Positions 9,329 through 16,674 of a DNA stretch of 34,501 nucleotides are shown piece by piece. Under the pieces are notes generated by a model. It was not told the origin of the DNA, did not search any database, and was given only the letters and a program-made list of their open reading frames with translations. The stretch is from positions 1 through 34,501 of the forward strand of contig JAEXKM010000218.1 in NCBI GenBank assembly GCA_023445705.1, given 5' to 3'. Positions within the stretch are counted from its first letter, which is position 1. Each line of letters opens with the position of its first letter. This stretch comes from Pseudomonadota bacterium (GTDB lineage: Bacteria > Pseudomonadota > Alphaproteobacteria > Caulobacterales > Caulobacteraceae). The translations under genes and the position numbers were made by a program.

Positions 9329-10561
9329 ATGGACGCCCAATCTCAGTGGACCGGGCTTGACGCCGGCCGTCTGGAACGGATCGGCGAGCATTTGGAGCGC
9401 GCCTATATCGGCCCGCAGAAGATCATGGGCTGCCAGGTGGCGGTCGCCCGGCGCGGACAGCTCGCCTATCGCAAGTCATTCGGGTCGATGGACCTGGAGC
9501 GCGGCAAGCCGATGGCCGACGACGCCATCTTCCGCATCTATTCCATGACCAAGCCGATCACCTCGGTGGCGCTGATGACGCTGTACGAGCGCGGTTATTT
9601 CCAGCTCAACGATCCGATCAGCCGCTATGTCCCCTCGTGGAAGAACCATCGCGTGTGGGTCTCTGGCGAGGGCGCCGACATGGTGACCGAAGAGCCCCGC
9701 CGCCCCGTCTCGTTCCGTGACGTCCTTTCCCACACCGGCGGCTTCACCTATGGCGGCGGCCTGCCTGGCGTCGGCATCCAGCATCCGGTCGACAAGATTT
9801 ATCGCGAATTGAAGGTGCGTAGCGTCGGCGGCGCGGACTCGATGAGCGCCTTCCTCGACAAGCTGGGCCAGGTGCCCCTGCTCTATCACCCCGGCGAGCG
9901 GTGGATGTACTCCCTGGCGACCGACATCTGCGGCGCTCTCGTGGAGGTGATTTCGGGCAAGCCCTTCGCTCAGTACCTGCAGGACGAGATCTTCGAGCCG
10001 CTCGGCATGAAGGACACCTCGTTCTTCGTGGCCCCGGAGAACATCGACCGCTTCTGCGCCAACTATCAGCGCGGCCCGGACAAGAAGCTGAAGCTGATCG
10101 ACGATCCGGCGGTCAGCGACTTTACCCGCGACCCGGGCTTCAAGTCCGGCGGCGGCGGCCTGACCGGCACCATCGACGACTACATGCGGTTCTGCGAAAT
10201 GCTCCGCCGCGGTGGCGAGCTCGACGGCCAGCGGATCCTTGGGCCCCGCACCCTCGAGATGATGCACATGAACCACCTCGCCGGCGGCCAGGACCTCTCG
10301 ACACTGGCTATCGGCACCTTCTCGGAAACCGCCAATGACGGCGTGGGCTTCGGCCTCGGCTTCGCCTCCACCAAGGGGCAGGTCGAAACCCAGTCCCTGG
10401 GCGCGGGTGATTACTACTGGGGCGGCGCAGCCTCGACCATTTTCTGGGTCGATCCGAAGGAGGAGTTGAGCGTGGTCTTCATGACCCAGCTCATGCCGTC
10501 CGGGACCTTCAACTTCCGCGGCCAGCTCAAGAGCCTGATCTATTCGGCGATCGTCGACTAA
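9329..10561 (+). CDS. Class C beta-lactamase-fold serine hydrolase (esterase-like)
   Basis: 410 residues, ATG 9329 with GGGAGGA four bases upstream; the in-frame TTG at 9326 is too close to that site. The nucleophile motif S-x-x-K is SMTK (Ser72, Lys75), and the second motif is Tyr194-Ser-Leu (WMYSLATDICG). Near the C-terminus YYWGGAASTIFWVDP stands where the K-T-G/H-x-G triad box is expected. The gene is typical of EstB-like family VIII carboxylesterases and transpeptidase-like hydrolases. No signal peptide is visible, so it should be cytoplasmic and act on an intracellular ester or amide rather than cell-wall peptides. The next gene starts 18 bases later, suggesting co-transcription with the VOC protein. 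Substrate not predictable. Confidence 0.88.
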   Translation: MDAQSQWTGLDAGRLERIGEHLERAYIGPQKIMGCQVAVARRGQLAYRKSFGSMDLERGKPMADDAIFRIYSMTKPITSVALMTLYERGYFQLNDPISRYVPSWKNHRVWVSGEGADMVTEEPRRPVSFRDVLSHTGGFTYGGGLPGVGIQHPVDKIYRELKVRSVGGADSMSAFLDKLGQVPLLYHPGERWMYSLATDICGALVEVISGKPFAQYLQDEIFEPLGMKDTSFFVAPENIDRFCANYQRGPDKKLKLIDDPAVSDFTRDPGFKSGGGGLTGTIDDYMRFCEMLRRGGELDGQRILGPRTLEMMHMNHLAGGQDLSTLAIGTFSETANDGVGFGLGFASTKGQVETQSLGAGDYYWGGAASTIFWVDPKEELSVVFMTQLMPSGTFNFRGQLKSLIYSAIVD

Positions 10562-10579
10562 GCAGGAACCGGGGACGCC

Positions 10580-10984
10580 GTGGATCTTCTGGTCAACATC
10601 GACGTCCCCGATCTCGCCGCCGCAGAGGTCTTCTACTGCGCGGCCTTCGGTCTGACCGTCTCGCGCCGCTTCGGTGATGGCGGGGTCGAGCTCTCCGGCC
10701 TTCCGGTAAAGCTCTACCTGCTGGTCAAGCCAGCCGGATCACTGGGCGCGGGATCGGACCGGCGGAAATACGAGCGGCACTGGACGCCGGTGCACTTCGA
10801 CTTCGTGACCGACGACCTCGACGGCGCCGTGGAGCGGGTGCTGGCGGCAGGCGCCAGCCTCGACAAGCCGCCGGCCACACATTCCTGGGGCAGGATCGCG
10901 ATGCTGGCCGACCCTTTCGGCAATGGATTTTGCGTGCTGCAGTTCCTGGGCCGCGGCTATGACGCGATCGCACCGCTCCTCTGA
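10580..10984 (+). CDS. VOC (glyoxalase/bleomycin-resistance) family protein
   Basis: 134 residues, GTG start at 10580 with AGGAACCGGGGA just upstream. The single domain has two beta-alpha-beta-beta-beta halves: NIDVPDLAAAEVFYCAAFGL at the start and VHFDFVTDDLDGAVERVLAA near 73-92, then a C-terminal MLADPFGNGFCVLQFLG, the usual VOC end with an aromatic/metal-site region. Such small proteins dimerise to build metal sites and include dioxygenases, isomerases and drug-binding proteins; nothing here decides among them. It lies 18 bases after the serine hydrolase, so the pair may form an operon. A weak hairpin (7-bp stem, 11030-11046) follows, before bolA. Confidence 0.78.
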   Translation: MDLLVNIDVPDLAAAEVFYCAAFGLTVSRRFGDGGVELSGLPVKLYLLVKPAGSLGAGSDRRKYERHWTPVHFDFVTDDLDGAVERVLAAGASLDKPPATHSWGRIAMLADPFGNGFCVLQFLGRGYDAIAPLL

Positions 10985-11068
10985 GCTTGCGCTGCAGCGA
11001 ACCCCTGGGCCAATCCAGCGGTTGTTAAGCTTTCTGACCCAGAAAGATTCGTTGAGCGGAGCCATCCC

Positions 11069-11302
11069 ATGCCCATGTCCGTCGCCGATCTGGAAGCGAA
11101 CCTGAGAGACGCGTTCCCCGACGCCGAAATCGTCATCGACGATCTTGCGGGCGACGGCGACCACTATCGCGCGCGCATCGTGTCCACGGCGTTCGCCGGC
11201 CTTTCCCGGGTGAAGCAGCACCAACTCGTCTACGCCGCCCTGAAGGGCAAGGTCGGCGGCGAACTGCATGCTCTGGCCCTGGAAACCTCCACCCCGGCCT
11301 GA
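11069..11302 (+). CDS. BolA/IbaG-family protein
   Basis: 77 residues, the size of the short BolA-like group. Core signature: AGDGDHYRARIVSTAFAGLS at ~27-46, then RVKQHQLVYAALKGKVGGEL, with the conserved His of the KQHQLVY segment that ligates the cluster in BolA-Grx complexes. BolA-like proteins form [2Fe-2S]-bridged heterodimers with CGFS monothiol glutaredoxins and take part in iron-sulfur trafficking and iron regulation. The CGFS glutaredoxin is encoded about 1 kb downstream in the same direction, separated only by the aldo-keto-reductase-like gene, which begins five bases after this stop. Met3 is an alternative start; GGAG precedes the ATG at 11069. Confidence 0.9.
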   Translation: MPMSVADLEANLRDAFPDAEIVIDDLAGDGDHYRARIVSTAFAGLSRVKQHQLVYAALKGKVGGELHALALETSTPA

Positions 11303-11307
11303 TCCCA

Positions 11308-12207
11308 GTGCGTTATCGGCCCTTCGGTGCGACAGGCAAGGCGGTCTCCGCCGTCAGCCTGCTGCTCCGCGACGGCCCCAGCATGAACGCCCCCAGCGCC
11401 TGGCGGGCCCTGGTGTTCGCGGCCATGGAGAATGGCGTCAACAGCTTCGAACTGGCGGGCGGGTCGGACATTCTGGCGATCGGCGTGGGCGAGGCGCTGG
11501 CCGCCGTCGAGCGGCGGCTAATCTTCCTGGCCTATCGGCTGCGTACGCCTCTGGGCTCGGTTTCCGCCCACGACGTAGCCAACGCAGTGCGGGCGGTGCT
11601 TCAACGGACCCGCGCCGGCTATCTCGACCTGCTGATGCTTGACGAGACCACTACCGAGGCCCTGACGCCGCAGGCCCGGGGCTATCTGGCCGACCTGAAG
11701 TCCAGCGGCGTCTGCCTGCAGATCGGCGTCGCGGGTGATGGGCCGGCGATCGAGGGCTGTATCAGCGATCCAGTGTTCGACGTCCTCACCCTGCCCTTCA
11801 CCCTGACTTCCGACTGGCAGGCTCGCCGCAGGATACGGGAAGCTTCGGCAGCATACATGACGCTCATCGGCTGCGATCCCTTCTCGGCCGATATCAAGGG
11901 AGGCCAGAAGACGGAACTGGCCATGGGCGATCGCAAGCGCGGCCTGCTCTCGATCCGCCGCCCGCAGGCGGCCGCCGGGCCCGACGCCTACGCCTTCCTG
12001 CGCGAGACGCCAGGCTGGACCTATGAAGAACTGTGCCTCGGCTATGTGCTGACAGAGCCCGCCTTCTCCACCATCCAGCTCGAACTCTGGCGCGCGGACG
12101 CCTTGGAGCGCATGGCTGCGGTGGCCGATCGCGATCTCCCGACCGGCGTCGCCGCCCAGATCGAGATGGCGCGCTTTGGCCGCGTACGGGCGGAAGGCCA
12201 GGCGTAA
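11308..12207 (+). CDS. Aldo-keto-reductase-fold protein with lost catalytic tetrad (probable pseudoenzyme)
   Basis: 299 residues, GTG start five bases after the BolA stop. The beginning MRYRPFGATGKAVSAVSL mirrors the family opening (KYRxLGxTGxxVSxLxL), and MENGVNSFELAGG, then GYLDLLMLDET, follow the order of the AKR barrel. However the tetrad is gone. The family Asp of NFFDTA is Glu48; the Tyr five residues later is absent (Ser53 region GGSD); the Lys of ATK is replaced around Tyr76-Arg77 (LAYRLR); and the His of LLH is Asp112. The NADPH-binding C-terminus is also poorly conserved. Catalysis of the usual type is therefore unlikely. Its place between bolA and grxD suggests a structural or regulatory role in that module; this is inference. 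Confidence 0.72.
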   Translation: MRYRPFGATGKAVSAVSLLLRDGPSMNAPSAWRALVFAAMENGVNSFELAGGSDILAIGVGEALAAVERRLIFLAYRLRTPLGSVSAHDVANAVRAVLQRTRAGYLDLLMLDETTTEALTPQARGYLADLKSSGVCLQIGVAGDGPAIEGCISDPVFDVLTLPFTLTSDWQARRRIREASAAYMTLIGCDPFSADIKGGQKTELAMGDRKRGLLSIRRPQAAAGPDAYAFLRETPGWTYEELCLGYVLTEPAFSTIQLELWRADALERMAAVADRDLPTGVAAQIEMARFGRVRAEGQA

Positions 12208-12219
12208 CGCGGCAAGCGC

Positions 12220-12248
12220 TTGACCCGGGCCCGCCGGCTCCCTAGCTC
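12220..12248 (+). promoter_or_regulatory. Candidate sigma-73-type promoter of grxD
   Basis: TTGACCC (12220-12226) and CCTAGCTC (12241-12248), 14 bases apart, match the Caulobacter housekeeping pattern at most positions. Read as hexamers, TTGACC and TAGCTC are 17 bases apart. A transcript would begin about 27 bases before the grxD ATG. So grxD may be transcribed both from here and by read-through from bolA. Confidence 0.45.
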
Positions 12249-12281
12249 TCAACCGAATTCTTCGCCGCAAAGGCCCGCTCC

Positions 12282-12626
12282 ATGACCGACACCGCGACCG
12301 CCAATCCCGCCCACGACTTCATCGCCAAGACCGTGGCCGAAAATCCCGTGGTCCTGTTCATGAAAGGCGTGCCCGACCAGCCGCGTTGCGGCTTCTCGTC
12401 GGTCGTCGTCCAGATCCTTGACCACCTGGGCGCGGACTTCGTCGGCGTCGACGTACTGCAGGACGACGCGCTCCGCGAAGGCATCAAGTCCTTCACCGAC
12501 TGGCCGACGATCCCGCAGCTTTACGTCAAGGGCGAGTTCGTCGGCGGCGCGGACATCGTCCGCGAGATGTTCCAGTCTGGCGAACTGAAGACCTTCCTGG
12601 CCGAGCAAGGCGTCCTGGCGGCGTGA
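12282..12626 (+). CDS. grxD: Monothiol CGFS glutaredoxin GrxD (Grx4 family)
   Basis: 114 residues. The active-site loop is RCGFSS with the single Cys36 that, with glutathione, holds a [2Fe-2S] cluster; the upstream KGVPDQP (28-34) is the usual Lys-containing GSH contact, and DWPTIPQLYVKGEFVGGADI near 73-92 provides the cis-Pro and GSH-binding GG-D. This family carries and delivers iron-sulfur clusters and pairs with BolA proteins. The bolA gene lies upstream on the same strand. The start at 12282 follows a possible own promoter. The stop overlaps the next gene's GTG start by four bases (GTGA), implying translational coupling to the thioesterase. Confidence 0.95.
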   Translation: MTDTATANPAHDFIAKTVAENPVVLFMKGVPDQPRCGFSSVVVQILDHLGADFVGVDVLQDDALREGIKSFTDWPTIPQLYVKGEFVGGADIVREMFQSGELKTFLAEQGVLAA

Positions 12627-13042
12627 GCCGCCTGCTGGAACCGCCGCCTGGACGGCAGGTCTTCACGCTGAACTTCACACCCGTTCCCGCCGACATCGAC
12701 GAGAACGGGCATGTGAACAACGTGGTCTATGTCCGCTGGATTCAGGACATGGCCACGTCGCACTGGCGCGCCCGCCAGCCTGCAGAAGAGCAGGAGAAAT
12801 GGGCCTGGATCGTGCTGCGGCACGAAATCGACTACCGGCGCGCCCTGATGCCCGGTGAGACGGCGACGGCCCGGACCTGGGTGGCCGAGACGCCGGAAGG
12901 GCCACGGTTCGACCGCTTCGTGCGTATCGACGGCCCCGACGGCGCCATGTGCGCCCAATCCCGCACCGTATGGTGCATGATCGATCAAGCGACGGGCCGA
13001 CCCAAGCGGGTCACGCCCGATGTCGTCGCGCGGTTCGTCTGA
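12623..13042 (+). CDS. Hotdog-fold acyl-CoA thioesterase (4-HBT family)
   Basis: 139 residues, GTG start sharing GTGA with the grxD stop. The hotdog signature is plain: VPADIDENGHVNNVVYVRWI near 20-39, containing the catalytic Asp and the GHVNN-x2-Y segment of 4-hydroxybenzoyl-CoA thioesterase/YbgC-like enzymes, followed by RHEIDYRRALMPGE where the strand-helix returns. Such enzymes hydrolyse short- or medium-chain or aromatic acyl-CoA in the cytosol as homotetramers. Co-translation with grxD is likely from the overlap, though the functional link is unclear. It ends one base before the stop of the convergent, frame-broken lipoprotein gene, with no terminator seen between. Confidence 0.85.
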   Translation: MSRLLEPPPGRQVFTLNFTPVPADIDENGHVNNVVYVRWIQDMATSHWRARQPAEEQEKWAWIVLRHEIDYRRALMPGETATARTWVAETPEGPRFDRFVRIDGPDGAMCAQSRTVWCMIDQATGRPKRVTPDVVARFV

Positions 13043-13043
13043 C

Positions 13044-13417
13044 CTAAGCTCCCGGTCCGGTCCATGCCACCAGCGGATTGAGCAGGAAGACTGGTTCACG
13101 ACCTTCGAGACCCAACTCCGCCCAAGTGAAGGTGAGTTCGGCCTTGCCCATGGCGAACGAGCGGCATTCATCCAGTCTCTTGCGAGCGAACGACAGGGTC
13201 GTGGCCTGCGCCCGGCGCTCCAGATAGAAGGCGAAGTCCTCCTTCCTGGTACAGCCATTCGAGGCGACCGATATGACCAGGGCGTTGCGCTCCGCCCGCG
13301 CTGCGTAGAGCGACTCCAATTCCGCATGAGGAGAAGCTCCGGCCGTGAGCCGCGCGCCAGGCCGGCACAGCCTGTCAGTAAGCCAAGTCCGGCGATGAGC
13401 ACCAGTCGTCGATTCAT
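13044..13417 (-). pseudogene. Lipoprotein gene interrupted by a frameshift
   Basis: The ATG at 13417 opens MNRRLVLIAGLGLLTGCAG, a clear lipoprotein signal with lipobox L-T-G-C (Cys17), but that frame then degenerates into a low-quality Arg/Trp-rich sequence. The adjacent frame, entered near 13340-13370, gives a coherent body (AELESLYAARAERNALVISV, then ASNGCTRKEDFAFYLERR and LDECRSFAMGKAELTFTWAE) ending at TAG 13044, and that body has no credible start of its own. A one-base deletion (or two-base insertion) between the two halves would explain both. This is either a true pseudogene or an assembly error. The combined product would be a ~120-residue lipoprotein of unknown function. It lies downstream of rpsD but beyond its terminator. 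Confidence 0.6.
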
Positions 13418-13446
13418 CGGCGCAGTCGGCCACAGAGCCGCCCAAA

Positions 13447-13476
13447 GCAAAAGGCCCCGGATCGCTCCGGGGCCTT
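13447..13476 (-). terminator. Intrinsic terminator of rpsD
   Basis: Perfect 10-bp stem AAGGCCCCGG / CCGGGGCCTT (13451-13460 with 13467-13476) and a six-base loop. Read on the minus strand it is followed by a T-rich tract (TTTTGCTTT counting the stem end). It sits 26 bases after the rpsD stop. Confidence 0.8.
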
Positions 13477-13502
13477 CGCAAGTCTTCTGGTATCGGCGCC
13501 GA

Positions 13503-14120
13503 TTAGGACGCGTAGAATTCGATAACCAGGTTCGGCTCCATCTTCACCGGGTACGGGACCTCGGAGAATTCCGGAACACGCACGAACTTGGCGGTCATGG
13601 CCTTCGGATCGACCTCGACATAGTCCGGGGTGTCACGCTCGCCCGACTGCAGTGCTTCCAGCACCAGAGCCATGTTGCGCGAACGCTCGCGGACGGAGAT
13701 CACGTCGCCGACCTTCACGCGATAGGAGGCGATGTTCACGCGCTTGCCGTTCACCAGGACGTGGCCGTGGTTCACGAACTGACGGGCGGCGAACACGGTC
13801 GGCACGAACTTGGCGCGGTAGACGAGGGCGTCCAGGCGCGATTCCAGCAGGCCGATCAGGTTTTCCGAGGTGTTGCCCTTGCGGCGGGCGGCTTCGGTGT
13901 AGGTCCGCGAGAATTGCTTCTCGGTCAGGTTACCGTAGTAGCCCTTCAGCTTTTGCTTGGCGCGGAGCTGCAGGCCGAAGTCCGAAACCTTCGACTTGCG
14001 GCGCTGACCGTGCTGGCCGGGGCCGTAGGCGCGCTGATTGATCGGGGACTTCGGGCGACCCCAGATGTTTTCGCCCATCCGGCGGTCGATTTTGTACTTG
14101 GCGCTCTGGCGCTTCGACAT
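13503..14120 (-). CDS. rpsD: 30S ribosomal protein S4
   Basis: 205 residues, the usual length. The N-terminal part has the conserved KYKIDRRMGENIWGRPKSPI and RAYGPGQHGQRRK, and the S4 RNA-binding domain follows with LESRLDALVYRAKFVPT, ARQFVNHGHVLVNGKRVNIA and YRVKVGDVISV; it ends in EPNLVIEFYAS. S4 binds 16S rRNA first in 30S assembly. The zinc-binding Cys knuckle of some S4 proteins is absent, as is normal for the alphaproteobacterial type. The gene is transcribed alone: a candidate promoter lies ~130-160 bases upstream, giving a leader of about 124 bases that could hold S4 feedback control, and a strong terminator follows. The leader contains the 10-base palindrome GCGGGCCCGC at 14211-14220. 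Confidence 0.98.
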   Translation of the reverse strand: MSKRQSAKYKIDRRMGENIWGRPKSPINQRAYGPGQHGQRRKSKVSDFGLQLRAKQKLKGYYGNLTEKQFSRTYTEAARRKGNTSENLIGLLESRLDALVYRAKFVPTVFAARQFVNHGHVLVNGKRVNIASYRVKVGDVISVRERSRNMALVLEALQSGERDTPDYVEVDPKAMTAKFVRVPEFSEVPYPVKMEPNLVIEFYAS

Positions 14121-14250
14121 AAGTCGTCTCTTTCAATTCGACCCGGGCCGGCGCCCCCATTAGTAGGGACGCGATCTCAACGGCGGCATCCAGATCATCC
14201 GTCATAGCATCGCGGGCCCGCAAGGCAGGCCCGGCGGCGCGAAGGGGCGG

Positions 14251-14279
14251 TGTATGACGCTCAAGCGTCCAAGAGTCAA
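14251..14279 (-). promoter_or_regulatory. Candidate rpsD promoter
   Basis: On the minus strand TTGACT (14279-14274) and CATACA (14256-14251) are separated by exactly 17 bases. The -35 box contains the TGA stop of the upstream repeat-protein gene. The predicted start near 14244 leaves a ~124-base rpsD leader. The -10 match is only partial. Confidence 0.4.
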
Positions 14280-14629
14280 TTCGAACGGCAGCGTGCGTTG
14301 CCGAGCAGATCGACGCGGCAGCGGCTGGTGGTCTTGCCTTGATTGTCCCGGACGACCGTATTGCCCAGCGCATCACGACGGACGCTGACGCTCTCGCCGT
14401 CACTGTAGGTGGTGGTCCGGTTGCCGAGCGCGTCGCGGCGCACGGTCACCGTCTCACCATACTGATCGACCCAGGTGGTGTTGCCTAGCGCGTCCTTGGT
14501 GGCGGTCACTTCGTTGCCGTAGATGTCGTAGCAGACCGTACGTCCGGCGTCGGTCTCGCAGGCGACCTGGGCGGCGGCCGGCGCGGACATCGCCGCCAGG
14601 GCGGCCAGGGTCAGGACAAGTTTCTTCAC
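14276..14629 (-). CDS. Small secreted protein with 20-residue tandem repeats (YD/RHS-like units)
   Basis: 117 residues from the GTG at 14629, chosen because GAGG lies six bases upstream; an in-frame TTG at 14641 overlaps that site. A signal peptide (MKKLVLTLAALAAMSAPAAA) is followed by a Cys24-Cys33 segment and then repeats with a 20-residue period: D-A-L-G-N at 46-50, 66-70 and 86-90, with D-L-L-G-N at 107-111. Half-way units D-I-Y-G-N (35), D-Q-Y-G-E (55), S-D-G-E (76) and D-N-Q-G-K (95) give an underlying ~10-residue rhythm of turn-forming D-x-x-G-N. This resembles YD/RHS repeats in miniature. Two further Cys (104, 114) may pair with the N-terminal ones. I know no function; it is probably a periplasmic or surface beta-structure. 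Confidence 0.7.
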   Translation of the reverse strand: MKKLVLTLAALAAMSAPAAAQVACETDAGRTVCYDIYGNEVTATKDALGNTTWVDQYGETVTVRRDALGNRTTTYSDGESVSVRRDALGNTVVRDNQGKTTSRCRVDLLGNARCRSN

Positions 14630-14661
14630 GTCACGCCTCAAGCTTTACCTTAGGGCGCACC

Positions 14662-15738
14662 TTACAGCCTGCGGGTGCGCGCCGATAGCCGCTCGGCTGC
14701 TTCGCCCGCCTGCGCCCACCAGGTCTTGATCATCTCGCCGGCGTCACCTGGCCGGGCCAGACGCACGGCCTGTCCGGCCCACAGCGAAATCATGTCCGGC
14801 TCTCCCGCCTTGGCCGCCGCCGCGCGCAGGGGCTGGGTCAGACGGTTCTGCACCGGATAGGCCGGGGCGTCCCTCTCACTTTCGCGCATCTCGCGCATGA
14901 AGCGGTTCTCGATCCCACGGGCATAGCGCCCAGTGAAGGCCCGCGTCAGCCGCGTAGACTCATCGCCAGCTTCGGTGATCGCTCGCCGCCAGGGCGCGCT
15001 CACAGCAGTCTGATCCGATAGAAGAAACGCCGTGCCCAGTTGCGCCGCCGACGCGCCGAGAGCCAAGGCGGCCGCTACGCCCCGACCGTCCATCATCCCG
15101 CCGGCCGCAATCACTGGAAGATCGACTGCATCGAGGATTAGGGCGGTAAGCGCCATGGTCCCGACCAGGCTGGCGTCGAGCTCGGCGAGGAAGTGCCCGC
15201 GGTGGCCACCGGCCTCGAACCCCTGCGCACAGATCCCGTCCGCCCCCACCTCGGCCCAGGCCCTCGCCTCCGCGACGTTGGTTGCGGTCCCCACGACAAA
15301 GGTTCCGGCTGCGTGCAGGCGCCCGACCTGCTCGCGCGAAAGAAGGCCGAAGGTGAAGGACGCGACGGGCGGCCGGGCCACGACAAGCGCATCCAACTGG
15401 GCGTTGAAGTCGGGGGCGAAGCTGTTGGGATGGCCGGGCAGCGGTTCGCCCAGCGCCGCGTACCAGGGGGCCAGGCGCTCCAGCGCCTTGTCGATCACTT
15501 CGGCCTCGGGCGCAGCCGGCGGCGCCATGAGGAGGTTGACGCCAAACGGCGCGTCGATCTGGCCCCGCAACGCGTCGATCGCCGGCCCAATAGCCTCCGG
15601 AGCCATCGCCCCGGCGCCGAGCGAACCCAGCCCGCCGGCCCGCGAGACGGCCAGCGCCATCTCCGGGCTGGAGGCGCCTACCATCGGCGCTTGCAGGATC
15701 GGAATGGGAAGACCGTCCAAAAGCGCCCGCAGGGTCAT
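14662..15738 (-). CDS. Nitronate monooxygenase-family FMN protein
   Basis: 358 residues forming a TIM barrel. It has the class signatures ILQAPMVGASSPEMALAVSR at ~14-33, GICAQGFEAGGHRGHF near 168-183 with the conserved His after the AGG loop, VIAAGGMMDGRGVAAALALG near 210-229 for the FMN phosphate, and AAQLGTAFLLSDQ. Members of PF03060 oxidise propionate-3-nitronate or alkyl nitronates using FMN and O2; related enzymes are 2-nitropropane dioxygenase-like or FabK-like, and length and the AGGHRG loop favour nitronate monooxygenase. Its ATG shares one base with the trmJ stop (TAATG), so it is translationally coupled to trmJ. No obvious functional link between the two is known to me. Confidence 0.85.
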   Translation of the reverse strand: MTLRALLDGLPIPILQAPMVGASSPEMALAVSRAGGLGSLGAGAMAPEAIGPAIDALRGQIDAPFGVNLLMAPPAAPEAEVIDKALERLAPWYAALGEPLPGHPNSFAPDFNAQLDALVVARPPVASFTFGLLSREQVGRLHAAGTFVVGTATNVAEARAWAEVGADGICAQGFEAGGHRGHFLAELDASLVGTMALTALILDAVDLPVIAAGGMMDGRGVAAALALGASAAQLGTAFLLSDQTAVSAPWRRAITEAGDESTRLTRAFTGRYARGIENRFMREMRESERDAPAYPVQNRLTQPLRAAAAKAGEPDMISLWAGQAVRLARPGDAGEMIKTWWAQAGEAAERLSARTRRL

Positions 15739-16514
15739 TACTGGTTCTCCGTTCCGCGTTGCCTTGCCAGCTTCTCCAGCGCTCGCCCCCGACCGCGTGA
15801 AAGGGCCGTAACCACGCCGCGGAAGGTTCGCACCTCCTGGTCCGAGAATCGGGCGCGGCCGAGCGCCGAGCGCAGGTTCTGGATCATCGACGGCTTCTTC
15901 TCCGGCGGGTGGAAGAAGCCTGCCTCGTCCAACTCGCGCTCAAGATGCTCGTAGAAGCCGAGCAGCGCTGCGGCCTCGGCCGGAGGCGGCCCCTCGCGGA
16001 ACGCCGGCGGAGCCCCAGTCTCCACCGTCATGCGCCACTCATAGGCGTTGATCGCCACGGCCTGGGCCAGATTGAGCGAGCGGAAACGCGGATCGATCGG
16101 CAAGGTGACGACTGCCTGGCAAAGGGCGATGTCGGCCGTCTCCAGCCCGGCGCGCTCGCCACCGAACAGAAGGCCGACCGACCGGCCCTCCGCGACCTCG
16201 CGCGACAGGTCCGCCGCAGCTTGGCGCGGGGTGATCACCGGCAACTGCAGTTCCCGCGGCCGCGCGGTCGTCGCATAGACGAGATGCAGGTCGGCGATGG
16301 CGTCCTCAACGCGCTCGTAGACCCGCGCGGCGTTCAGCGGCCACTCCGCCCCTGAAGCCGACGCCCAGGCCCGCTCTTGCGGCCAGCCGTCCCGCGGGTT
16401 GACCAGGCGCAGGTCCGCCAGACCAAAATTGGCCATGACCCGGGCCACAGCGCCGATGTTCTGGGCAAGCTGCGGCGCGTTCAGGATGATGCAGGGAGGA
16501 GCGGCTGTTTCCAT
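15738..16514 (-). CDS. trmJ: tRNA (cytidine/uridine-2'-O-)-methyltransferase TrmJ
   Basis: 258 residues from the ATG at 16514; the frame is open to 16550, but conservation begins at PCIILNAPQLAQNIGAVARV. SPOUT knot features are complete: the N-terminal Asn-rich strand with NIGAVARVMANFGL, LLFGGERAGLETADI near 136-150 and the SAM-binding LNLAQAVAINAYEW near 167-180. The C-terminal helical extension of ~80 residues distinguishes TrmJ from LasT/TrmL. TrmJ methylates the ribose of nucleotide 32 in several tRNAs, as a dimer, using SAM. It is the first gene of a two-gene unit with the nitronate monooxygenase-like gene and divergent from icd (160 bases between starts). Confidence 0.92.
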   Translation of the reverse strand: METAAPPCIILNAPQLAQNIGAVARVMANFGLADLRLVNPRDGWPQERAWASASGAEWPLNAARVYERVEDAIADLHLVYATTARPRELQLPVITPRQAAADLSREVAEGRSVGLLFGGERAGLETADIALCQAVVTLPIDPRFRSLNLAQAVAINAYEWRMTVETGAPPAFREGPPPAEAAALLGFYEHLERELDEAGFFHPPEKKPSMIQNLRSALGRARFSDQEVRTFRGVVTALSRGRGRALEKLARQRGTENQ

Positions 16515-16603
16515 CGCCGCGTTTTGAGATGCGAGCGGCCAGGAATGCAAGCGCGGCCTGCGCGCAAGGCCGGTTTCCGGGGCTTTATCCGCCCTCGCGC
16601 TCT

Positions 16604-16628
16604 TTGCGTCCGGGCGCTGGGCTAGTAT
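16604..16628 (+). promoter_or_regulatory. Candidate icd promoter
   Basis: TTGCGTC (16604-16610) and GCTAGTAT (16621-16628), ten bases apart, resemble the Caulobacter housekeeping pattern. The spacing is at the short limit. The leader would be about 40 bases. Confidence 0.35.
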
Positions 16629-16674
16629 ACGGCCAGCACCCTATCCGTAATGTCCCCTGGAGCCCTTTGCCCTC

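Noticed and set aside
11030..11046. Hairpin CTTTCTG/CAGAAAG just before bolA
   Set aside because: The stem is only 7 bp and AT-rich and has no T-tract; a size expected by chance, so not listed as a terminator.
14121..14209. Possible short leader peptide on the minus strand before rpsD, overlapping its start
   Set aside because: An ATG-started frame exists, but it continues as a frame-shadow inside rpsD without a ribosome site or conservation that I can judge.
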